The translations under genes and the position numbers were made by a program. Positions 8,325-16,200 of a stretch of 64,000 nucleotides of DNA are shown one piece after another; positions within the stretch are counted from its first letter, which is position 1, and each line of letters starts with the position of its first letter. The stretch is taken from positions 2,666,001 to 2,730,000 of the forward strand of contig NZ_OZ244111.1 of NCBI RefSeq assembly GCF_965215655.1, read 5' to 3'. The DNA comes from Nioella sp965215655 (lineage in GTDB: Bacteria > Pseudomonadota > Alphaproteobacteria > Rhodobacterales > Rhodobacteraceae). The notes below the pieces were generated by a model. The model ran no database searches. It saw only the letters and a list, made by a program, of their open reading frames with translations, and was not told the origin of the DNA.

Positions 8325-9359
8325 ATGAAAAAGACAATCGCCATCACCGCCGCCGTTCTGGCTGCATCCCCGGCCCTAGCCGAGGATCTGTCGGTCGTTG
8401 GCAGCTGGTCCAGCCTGCCGCTGCACAACCAGTTCGAGGCACCCTTCTGGACCGAAACCCTGCCCGCCGCGTCGGGTGGAGAGATCAACGTGGCGCTGAC
8501 CACCCATAACCAGATGAACCTGGGCGTGGGCGACGTCTATCGCCTGCTTGGGGACGGGGTCTACGACGTGGCCATGACCGTCGCCGACTACGCCGTCGCC
8601 GACGCGCCGGAGCTGGAAGGTCTGGACGTGCCGCTGCTGGCGATGACCGCAGACGAGGCCCGCGCCATGGTCGATGCGGCCCGCCCGATGGTCGAGGACA
8701 TCTACAATAACCGCTTCAACAGCCACGTACTGGCCATCGCGCCCTATCCGCCGCAGGTCGTGTTCTGTAATGCCGAGATCAACAGCCTCGATGACCTCGC
8801 CGGTCTGCAAATCCGCGCCTCAGGCCGGATGACCGCGAAATTCCTGGAGGCGCTTGGCGCGGAAGGCGTCAATGTCTCCTTCTCCGAGGTGCCCGGCGCC
8901 CTGCAGCGCGGCGTCGTGGATTGTGCGGTGACAGGTGCAGGATCGGGCTACTCCGCCGGCTGGTGGGAGGTGTCCACCCACCTTCTGCCGATCCCGCTTG
9001 GTGGCTGGGACTCGGTCGTGACCGCGATCAATCTCGACCGTTGGAACGCCATGGATGCCGACACGCAGGCGCTGATTGAGGCCGAGATCGCCACCGGTTT
9101 CGAAGACCCGGCTTGGGCCGTTGCACAGGATGCCCTTGTCAACGATATCGCCTGCCTGACCGGCAATGGCGAATGCCCGGCAGGTGAGGCGCGCGACATG
9201 ATCCTTGTCGAGGTCTCGGAGGCCGATTTCGACCGTGCCCGTGACATCCTTGTCAGCGAAGTGCTGCCCGATTGGGCCGAGCGCGCAGGCAGCGAATGGG
9301 CAACCCGCTGGAACGAAAGCATTGGCGCCACTGTTGGCGTGACGGTTCCCGTCAACTGA
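8325..9359 (+). CDS. TRAP transporter substrate-binding protein (DctP type)
   Basis: A 344-residue periplasmic binding protein with a clear signal peptide (residues 1-19, cleavage after ALA) and the TRAP DctP fold, including the conserved block IRASGRMTAKFLEALGA near residue 165 that carries the carboxylate-binding Arg. It hands an organic acid to the DctQ/DctM pair encoded immediately downstream. AAGGAGAGA precedes the ATG. Operon context with a DUF1445 protein and 5-oxoprolinase suggests a ligand such as 5-oxoproline or a related carboxylate. Confidence 0.92.
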   Translation: MKKTIAITAAVLAASPALAEDLSVVGSWSSLPLHNQFEAPFWTETLPAASGGEINVALTTHNQMNLGVGDVYRLLGDGVYDVAMTVADYAVADAPELEGLDVPLLAMTADEARAMVDAARPMVEDIYNNRFNSHVLAIAPYPPQVVFCNAEINSLDDLAGLQIRASGRMTAKFLEALGAEGVNVSFSEVPGALQRGVVDCAVTGAGSGYSAGWWEVSTHLLPIPLGGWDSVVTAINLDRWNAMDADTQALIEAEIATGFEDPAWAVAQDALVNDIACLTGNGECPAGEARDMILVEVSEADFDRARDILVSEVLPDWAERAGSEWATRWNESIGATVGVTVPVN

Positions 9360-9387
9360 CCCCGGACCGCTGAAGGAGCGCCCCCAG

Positions 9388-9936
9388 ATGGCCCAGTCCA
9401 TTCTCTCCCTCCTGCGCCGCCTCAACCGTTGGGTGGCCATGGCAATCGGCCTTGTGCTGTTCCTCTGCGCGGTTTTCGTGCTGCTGGATATCGGGTTGCG
9501 CAAATTGGGGGCGTCCTTCGGCGGCACCGACGAAATCAGTGGGTATGTCATGGCCATCGTGACGTCCTGGGGCATGGGCTATGCCCTGCTGGAACTGGCC
9601 CATGTCCGCATCGACATTCTCCGGGGGCGCGTGGGTGCCCTTGGACGGTCGCTGTTCGATCTTTTCGCCATGCTGACCATGGCGGGCACCGTGACACTGA
9701 TCGCCCTGCGCTGCTGGCCGGTGCTGGACCGCTCCATCGCCAACATGTCCCGCGCCAACACGCCGCTGGAAACACCGCTCTGGCTGGTGCAGGGGCCGTG
9801 GTTCGCCGGGTGGGTCTGGTTCGCCATCGTCTCCTGGATGACCTTCCTGGCGGCACTCTTGCTGGTCGCCAAAGGGGAATTCAGCCAGTCCGAGGCCGCC
9901 ATCGGGGCGTTTGGCGAAGAGGAGGCAGTGCTGTGA
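9388..9936 (+). CDS. TRAP transporter small permease (DctQ type)
   Basis: A 182-residue inner-membrane protein with four hydrophobic segments, the normal DctQ size and topology. It couples the large DctM permease to the binding protein. The stop overlaps the GTG start of the large permease (GTGA), so the two subunits are translationally coupled. It follows dctP after 28 bases with a GAAGGAG site. Confidence 0.9.
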   Translation: MAQSILSLLRRLNRWVAMAIGLVLFLCAVFVLLDIGLRKLGASFGGTDEISGYVMAIVTSWGMGYALLELAHVRIDILRGRVGALGRSLFDLFAMLTMAGTVTLIALRCWPVLDRSIANMSRANTPLETPLWLVQGPWFAGWVWFAIVSWMTFLAALLLVAKGEFSQSEAAIGAFGEEEAVL

Positions 9937-11216
9937 TCACTTATGTCTCCATCGGCCTGCTGGCGATGCTGTCGCTGTCGATCCCCGTGGGTATCGTGCT
10001 GTTCCTTCTGGGCTTTGGAACCGATATCTTCTTTAGCCCCTTCCCGCTGATGCGCGGGCTTGGCAACCTCGTATGGTCCACTTCGAACAACGCCACGCTC
10101 ATCGCCATTCCGTTCTTCGTGCTGCTTGGCGAAATCCTCGTGCGCAGCGGCATCGCGGCGCGCACCTATGCGGCGCTTGACCGGTGGGTGTCCTGGATGC
10201 CGGGCGGTCTGGTTCATGCCAATGTGGCGACGGCCACCATGTTCTCAGCCACCTCAGGGTCATCCGTTGCCACCGCCGCGACCGTGGCGACAGTCGCCAT
10301 GCCACAGGCCGAAAAGCTGGGATACGACCCCAAGCTCTTCTCCGGCGCTATTGCCGCGGGCGGCACGCTTGGCATCATGATCCCGCCCTCGATCAACCTC
10401 ATTGTCTACGGCTTCCTGACGCAGACCTCGATCCCGCAACTCTTCCTTGCGGGGCTGATGCCCGGCATCCTGCTGGCCCTGGGGTTTCTGGCGATCACCG
10501 CTATCATCTGCGCGATCCGGCCCGATCTGGGGGGGCAGCGCCGGGTCTTCCCCTTCCCCGAGATGCTGCGCGCATTGCTGCAACTGATCCCCATTGTGCT
10601 GCTCTTCACCATCATCATCGGTTCGATCTACAAAGGCTGGGCCACCCCGACCGAAGCCGCCGCCGTGGGCGTCGCCGGGGCGCTGCTGATCGCCGCCATC
10701 TTCAGCCGCGTGACCATCGGAATGCTGGCAGAGGCCGTCATGGGCACCGTCAAGATCACCTCGATGATCATGCTCGTGGTCATCGGTGCGTCCTTCCTGA
10801 ACTTCACGCTGGCCTCGGCAGGTCTGGCGGCAGAACTCTCCGGCTTCCTCGACGGGCTCGGCCTGTCACCACTGATGACCATCTTCGTCGTGGTCTGCAT
10901 CTACATTGTGCTCGGCTTCTTTATCGAGACGCTCTCGCTGATGGTGGTGACGATCCCGATCATCGTGCCGCTGGTCGTGGCGCAGGGTTATGACCCGATC
11001 TGGTTCGGTATCCTGATGATCGTGCTAATCGAGATGGCGCTGATCACCCCGCCCGTGGGCCTCAACCTCTACGTGGTGCAAGGCGCGCGGAAATCAGGGA
11101 AGATGAGTGAGGTGATGTTGGGCGCGATCCCTTACGTGCTGGCGATGCTGGCCATGGTCGCGGCGCTGATCGCGATCCCCGGTATCGCGCTCTGGCTGCC
11201 GGCCGTTCTGCAATAA
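9933..11216 (+). CDS. TRAP transporter large permease (DctM type)
   Basis: A 427-residue, roughly 12-helix sodium/solute symporter subunit. Conserved motifs include FFVLLGEILVRSG and PPSINLIVYG, and the end ALITPPVGLNLYVVQG is characteristic. GTG 9933 is chosen because it overlaps the dctQ stop and gives the normal family N-terminus (VITYVSIGLLAML); the frame is open upstream only as a shadow of dctQ. It uses the ion gradient to move the DctP-bound acid across the inner membrane. The oxoprolinase gene follows after 65 bases. Confidence 0.92.
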   Translation: MITYVSIGLLAMLSLSIPVGIVLFLLGFGTDIFFSPFPLMRGLGNLVWSTSNNATLIAIPFFVLLGEILVRSGIAARTYAALDRWVSWMPGGLVHANVATATMFSATSGSSVATAATVATVAMPQAEKLGYDPKLFSGAIAAGGTLGIMIPPSINLIVYGFLTQTSIPQLFLAGLMPGILLALGFLAITAIICAIRPDLGGQRRVFPFPEMLRALLQLIPIVLLFTIIIGSIYKGWATPTEAAAVGVAGALLIAAIFSRVTIGMLAEAVMGTVKITSMIMLVVIGASFLNFTLASAGLAAELSGFLDGLGLSPLMTIFVVVCIYIVLGFFIETLSLMVVTIPIIVPLVVAQGYDPIWFGILMIVLIEMALITPPVGLNLYVVQGARKSGKMSEVMLGAIPYVLAMLAMVAALIAIPGIALWLPAVLQ

Positions 11217-11281
11217 CCCCTTTCCCTTTCTGACGAAAAACGCTGCCGGGCACAGCCCGGCAAACAGAGGAGATCTGTCTC

Positions 11282-14200
11282 ATGTGGCAATTCTGGGTCG
11301 ACCGTGGCGGCACCTTCACCGACATCGTCGCACGCACGCCAGAGGGCGGGTTGGTCACACATAAGCTGCTGTCCGAGAAACCCGAGCGCTATCGCGATGC
11401 CGCCGTGCAGGGCATTCGGGACCTGATGGGGCTTGGGGCTGAAACCGCTATCCCCGAAGGCGCGATTGACGCGGTCAAGATGGGCACCACCGTGGCCACC
11501 AACGCGCTCTTGGAACGCAAGGGCGACCGGACGCTGCTGTTGATCACCGAAGGGATGCGCGATCTGCTGCGGATCGGCTACCAGAACCGCCCGCGCCTGT
11601 TTGATCTGAAGATCGAGTTGCCGGAACTTCTTTATGAAGAGGCCGTTGAGGTGGGTGAGCGTATGTCTGCGGATGGCGAAGTCATCACCCCGCTCGACAC
11701 CGCCTCGGTCGAGGCCGCGCTGCGCGATGCCTATGCCGAGGGCTATCGCTCCGTCGCCGTGGCCCTGATGCATGGCTACCGCTACCCGGATCATGAACGC
11801 CAGATCGGCGCCATGGCCCGCGCGGCGGGGTTCACGCAAGTCTCGCTCTCCCACGAGGTCAGCCCGTTGATCAAGCTGGTGTCGCGCGGCGATACAACGG
11901 TCGTTGACGCCTATCTGTCGCCCATTCTGCGCCGCTATGTGCAGCAGGTCAGCGATGCGCTTGGGGCTGCAAAGGGCGGCTGCCGGTCGCTGATGTTCAT
12001 GCAGTCAAATGGCGGGCTGACGGATGCGCGACTGTTTCAAGGCAAGGACGCGATCCTTTCGGGCCCTGCGGGCGGAGTCGTCGGCATGGTGCGCACGGCG
12101 GAGGAGGCCGGGTTCGACAAGCTGATCGGCTTCGACATGGGCGGCACGTCCACGGATGTCTGCCACTATGCAGGTGACTATGAGCGGTCGTTCGAGACCG
12201 AGGTTGCGGGCGTCCGAATGCGCGCCCCGATGATGAGCATTCATACGGTGGCTGCTGGCGGCGGCTCGATCCTGTCTTTCGCGCAGGGCCGCATGCAGGT
12301 TGGCCCCGAAAGCGCCGGCGCTAATCCGGGGCCTGCGTCTTACCGGCGGGGAGGGCCGCTGGCGGTGACCGATTGCAACGTGGTGCTTGGCAAGATCCAG
12401 CCCGACCGCTTTCCTTCCGTTTTTGGTCCGGGCGGCGATGAACCTCTGGATGTGAATGCCGCCCGTGCAGGGTTCGAAGCCATGGCCGCGCAGATCGCCG
12501 AGGAAACCGGCGAGACCCCGAAAAGCCCTGAAGAACTGGCCGAGGGCTTCCTGCGCATTGCCGTCGAAAACATGGCCAATGCGATCAAGAAGATCAGCGT
12601 CCAGCGCGGCTATGACGTGACGCGCTACACCATGAACTGCTTTGGCGGCGCGGGCGGGCAGCATGCCTGCCAGGTGGCCGATGTGCTGGGGATGGAGAGC
12701 ATCTATATCCATCCCTTCGCGGGCGTCCTGTCGGCCTTCGGCATGGGGCTGGCCGATATCCGGGCGATCCGGGAACACCAACTGGCGCGGCCACTGACGG
12801 ATGACCCGGAGGCGCGCGCGGCGCTGGACCGGATCGGGGCAGACGCACGGGACGAGGTCGCGCGGCAAGGCATCCCGGCAGACCGCATCACCGTGGTCGA
12901 AACCGCCCATATCCGCACGCCGGGGTCACACCAGACCCTGACCGTGCCCTTTGGTCCCCCGCAAGAGATGCGCGAGGGGTTCGACGCCGCGCATCAGCAG
13001 CGCTTCGGCTTTGTTCCAGACTATGACGGGCTGATCATCGACCTTCTGACCGCCGAGGCCGTCGGCGAAACCGGTGAAGCGGTGACCCTGCCGGACGCCA
13101 ATGACCCACCCGCGCAACAGGACAACGCCCGCATGTACTGCCAGAGTGCGTGGCGGGACGTCCCCCTGATCGACCGCGCCAGCTTGCGCACGGGCGACAC
13201 GCTGACCGGCCCCGCCATCATCGTCGATCCGACCGGCACCAATGTGGTGGAACCGGGTTGGCAGGCCGAGGGGCTGGCCGGTGGGGCCATGGTCCTGCGC
13301 CGGGTGGTGGCGCTGAACCGGCAGGAGGCCATTGGGACATGCGTCGATCCGGTGATGCTGGAGGTTTTCAACAACCTCTTCATGTCCATCGCCGACCAGA
13401 TGGGCGCGACGCTGGCCAACACCGCCTATTCGGTAAACATCAAGGAACGCTACGATTTCTCCTGCGCGATCTTTGATGCGCAGGGCGATCTGGTCGCCAA
13501 CGCCCCCCATGTCCCCGTGCATCTGGGGTCGATGAGTGAAAGCGTCCGCACTGTCTTGCGCGAGAATGCGGGCCAAATCCGCCCCGGCGACGTGTTCATG
13601 ATGAATAACCCCTTCAACGGCGGCACCCACCTGCCGGATGTGACCGTCATCACGCCTGTGTTCGACGACGCAGGAGAGAAGATCATCTTCCTCACCGCCT
13701 CTCGCGGGCACCATGCCGATATCGGTGGTAAAACCCCAGGCTCCGCCCCGCCCGACAGCACCCATATCGAGGAAGAGGGCGTCCTGATCGACAATGTCCT
13801 GCTGGTGGACCGGGGCCAGCTGCGAGAGGCGGAAACGCGCGCCCTGCTCGCCTCCGGCCCCTACCCCTGCCGCAATATCGACGAGAACATGGCCGACCTC
13901 GCCGCGCAGATCGCCGCCAACGCGACCGGCGTGGCAGAGTTGCAGAAGATCACCCGGCAATTCGGGCTGGCGGTCGTGCAGGCCTATATGGGCCATGTGC
14001 AGGACAACGCGGAGGAAAGCGTGCGCCGGGTGCTGGATGTTCTGAAAGACAGCCAGTTCACCTACAAGATGGACAGCGGCGCGCAGATCGAGGTGGCGAT
14101 CACGGTGGACCATGACAGCCGCAGCGCGGTGGTGGATTTCACCGGCACCTCACCCCAGGACCGGCTGAACTACAACGCGCCGCTGTCGATCTGCCGGGCG

Positions 14201-14872
14201 GTGGTGCTCTACGTCTTCCGCACGCTTGTGGGGGCCGACATCCCGATGAACGAGGGCTGCCTGAAGCCTATCGACATCCGCGTGCCGGAAGGCAGCATGA
14301 TCAACCCGCGCCCGCCTGCGGCGGTGATTTCCGGCAATACCGAGGTCAGCCAGTCCATCGCCGACGCGCTTTACGGTGCGCTTGGGGTGATCGCGGGAAG
14401 CCAGGGCACGATGAACAACTTCGTCTATGGCAATGACCGGTTCCAGAATTACGAAACCATCTGCGGCGGGACCGGTGCGGGGAAAGGATTTGACGGGGCC
14501 AGCGCCGTGCACAGCCACATGACCAACACCCGCATGACCGACCCCGAGGTGCTGGAAACCCGCTTTCCGGTGAGGGTCGAGGAGTTCTCGATCCGTCAGG
14601 GATCAGGCGGCGCTGGGCGCTGGCACGGCGGTAACGGCATCACTCGGCGGCTGAGGTTCCTGGAGGAAATGACGGTAACAGTCCTGTCCTCGCACCGGCA
14701 GGTGCCGCCGCACGGAGCCCACGGAGGTGAACCGGGACGCTGCGGGCGCAACGCGGTGGAGCAGGCTGATGGTCGGGTCGAGCGGCTGGAGGGCAATGAT
14801 CAGGCCCAGATGCAGCCCGGTGACATCTTCCTCATGCAGACCCCCGGCGGGGGCGGATACGGTCGCGCCTGA
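11282..14872 (+). CDS. 5-oxoprolinase, fused HyuA-HyuB
   Basis: A 1196-residue ATP-dependent hydantoinase/oxoprolinase that opens 5-oxoproline to glutamate. The N-terminal half (1 to about 680) is HyuA-like, with VDRGGTFTDIV at 4-14, MGTTVATNALLERKG and the ATPase block DMGGTSTDVCHY; the C-terminal half (from about 681) is HyuB-like, starting EAIGTCVDPVMLEVFNN. The single-chain form and length match eukaryotic-type OPLAH and many bacterial homologues. It ends the lysR-DUF1445-TRAP operon, where it would turn imported or cyclised oxoproline into glutamate. Hydantoin or another cyclic amide is the alternative substrate. Confidence 0.9.
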   Translation: MWQFWVDRGGTFTDIVARTPEGGLVTHKLLSEKPERYRDAAVQGIRDLMGLGAETAIPEGAIDAVKMGTTVATNALLERKGDRTLLLITEGMRDLLRIGYQNRPRLFDLKIELPELLYEEAVEVGERMSADGEVITPLDTASVEAALRDAYAEGYRSVAVALMHGYRYPDHERQIGAMARAAGFTQVSLSHEVSPLIKLVSRGDTTVVDAYLSPILRRYVQQVSDALGAAKGGCRSLMFMQSNGGLTDARLFQGKDAILSGPAGGVVGMVRTAEEAGFDKLIGFDMGGTSTDVCHYAGDYERSFETEVAGVRMRAPMMSIHTVAAGGGSILSFAQGRMQVGPESAGANPGPASYRRGGPLAVTDCNVVLGKIQPDRFPSVFGPGGDEPLDVNAARAGFEAMAAQIAEETGETPKSPEELAEGFLRIAVENMANAIKKISVQRGYDVTRYTMNCFGGAGGQHACQVADVLGMESIYIHPFAGVLSAFGMGLADIRAIREHQLARPLTDDPEARAALDRIGADARDEVARQGIPADRITVVETAHIRTPGSHQTLTVPFGPPQEMREGFDAAHQQRFGFVPDYDGLIIDLLTAEAVGETGEAVTLPDANDPPAQQDNARMYCQSAWRDVPLIDRASLRTGDTLTGPAIIVDPTGTNVVEPGWQAEGLAGGAMVLRRVVALNRQEAIGTCVDPVMLEVFNNLFMSIADQMGATLANTAYSVNIKERYDFSCAIFDAQGDLVANAPHVPVHLGSMSESVRTVLRENAGQIRPGDVFMMNNPFNGGTHLPDVTVITPVFDDAGEKIIFLTASRGHHADIGGKTPGSAPPDSTHIEEEGVLIDNVLLVDRGQLREAETRALLASGPYPCRNIDENMADLAAQIAANATGVAELQKITRQFGLAVVQAYMGHVQDNAEESVRRVLDVLKDSQFTYKMDSGAQIEVAITVDHDSRSAVVDFTGTSPQDRLNYNAPLSICRAVVLYVFRTLVGADIPMNEGCLKPIDIRVPEGSMINPRPPAAVISGNTEVSQSIADALYGALGVIAGSQGTMNNFVYGNDRFQNYETICGGTGAGKGFDGASAVHSHMTNTRMTDPEVLETRFPVRVEEFSIRQGSGGAGRWHGGNGITRRLRFLEEMTVTVLSSHRQVPPHGAHGGEPGRCGRNAVEQADGRVERLEGNDQAQMQPGDIFLMQTPGGGGYGRA

Positions 14873-14880
14873 CACAAAAG

Positions 14881-14903
14881 GGGCCGGGGAAAGACCCCGG
14901 CCC
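14881..14903. terminator. Hairpin terminator between convergent genes
   Basis: GGGCCGGGG and CCCCGGCCC form a perfect 9-base stem with an AAAGA loop. On the minus strand it is followed by CTTTTG, nine bases after the stop of the coiled-coil gene. On the + strand a looser T-rich stretch follows, so it may serve both convergent genes. Confidence 0.75.
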
Positions 14904-14911
14904 GCTTGCCT

Positions 14912-16117
14912 TTATTCCCCAAGCGCGTTTTGCAACCGGGTGACGACCTCGGCCACGAAATCCGGGTTGTTGCGCGCCTGTTCCACGGCTGCCGTCAAGG
15001 CAGCGCGAGAGATCGGACTGAGGTCCGCCGCCTCAATGGCCAGCAGCGCCGCATCGGCGTCAAACGCCGCGTCCTCCATTGCGCCGTTATTCTCGGTCAT
15101 GTCGTCGGACCCGGCGTCGTCGGACATTTCCTCGGTGGCCTCATCCGATCCGTCAGCCATGTCCTCGGCGGCTTCCTCCGCGTCGTCAGCCATGGCCCCG
15201 GCATCATCGGCGCTGTCCTCTGCCATGTCCTCTTCCGGCGCGGCCATAGATGCGGCGAGGGCCAGCTCCAGCTCTGCCACCCGCGCCTCTGCTGCTGCCA
15301 GGGTTTCCGCCATCTGGCCTTGCAGGGTCCGCATATGGGCCATCTCGGCCGCATCCGCTGTCGCGGCAGCTTCCAGCTCCGCCACACGGGCGTTCGCGGT
15401 GGCGAGGGTCGCCAGGGTCTGGTCGAGGCTTGTCTGGACCTCTGCCATCTGCACGGCACTTGCGGCTGCCGCCGCCTCCAGTTCCGCGACACGCGCTTCC
15501 GCAGCGGCCTGCGCGGCAATCGCCGTGGTCGCAGCGGTTTCCGCCGTTTCCGCACGGGTCTGAAGTGCCGCGGCTTCGTTCAGCGCGGTTTGCGCGGCTG
15601 TCGAGGCCGCAGCACTGCTGGCCTCGGCCTCAACGCTTGCCGCAAGCGCCGCCTCACGCGCAGCAATGGCGGCATCCCGTTCCCCATTCGCGGCACTGAG
15701 TGCAGCTTGCAGGTTGGCCACCTCCGCCTCCAGTTCCACGATCCGGGCCATCTGATTGGCATCGGGCACAGCGGGGATTGGGGCCGGGGCTGCCGTGCTT
15801 TCCACGCAGGGCCATTTGCCCGCATCGACACCCTGGTCGATCTGCACGCCCGTGGGATCGATCAGGTAGGTGACGCCGCCGCGGGTCACCACATAGACAT
15901 CCTCAGTCAGAACGCTCAGCGTGCCCGGCCCCTCGGCGAGCGCGCCACCCGCGATCACGAACCGCTCGGTCCGGCCTGCGATCTGACAATCATAGATGGT
16001 CGCGCCACCGCTTGCCGCCACAGGAGCGGGCGCAGGGGCGGGCTGTTCAATCGGTGGACCGGCCAAGGCGGGGCTGGCCAGCAGAGACAGGGCGAGGGCG
16101 TAAGGCAGTCGGGTCAT
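14912..16117 (-). CDS. Secreted alanine-rich coiled-coil protein
   Basis: A 401-residue protein with a signal peptide (1-19, cleavage after ALAG), a Pro-rich linker, a small N-terminal domain holding Cys44 and Cys104 (a possible disulfide), a long Ala/Glu-rich coiled coil (about 120-290), a very acidic Asp/Glu/Met segment (295-350) and a C-terminal helical tail. The motif ARVAELE recurs at 208, 243 and 278, an exact 35-residue period equal to five heptads. I do not recognise a characterised family. The architecture suggests a periplasmic spacer or scaffold. It stands alone between convergent hyuAB and ppsA. Frame and start are clear; the function is unknown. Confidence 0.85.
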   Translation of the reverse strand: MTRLPYALALSLLASPALAGPPIEQPAPAPAPVAASGGATIYDCQIAGRTERFVIAGGALAEGPGTLSVLTEDVYVVTRGGVTYLIDPTGVQIDQGVDAGKWPCVESTAAPAPIPAVPDANQMARIVELEAEVANLQAALSAANGERDAAIAAREAALAASVEAEASSAAASTAAQTALNEAAALQTRAETAETAATTAIAAQAAAEARVAELEAAAAASAVQMAEVQTSLDQTLATLATANARVAELEAAATADAAEMAHMRTLQGQMAETLAAAEARVAELELALAASMAAPEEDMAEDSADDAGAMADDAEEAAEDMADGSDEATEEMSDDAGSDDMTENNGAMEDAAFDADAALLAIEAADLSPISRAALTAAVEQARNNPDFVAEVVTRLQNALGE

Positions 16118-16159
16118 GGCAGGTCAGACCTCCGTAAATGCGAGTTTTGAATACATGCA

Positions 16160-16180
16160 CGTCCGGGCAAAATCCGGACG
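16160..16180 (-). terminator. Hairpin downstream of ppsA
   Basis: CGTCCGG and CCGGACG form a perfect 7-base stem with a 7-base loop, 21 bases after the ppsA stop on the minus strand. There is no good T-run, so it may be a processing or stabilising stem, or a weak terminator ahead of the next minus-strand gene. Confidence 0.4.
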
Positions 16181-16200
16181 CCTCCCGCCCCGCAGCCTAC

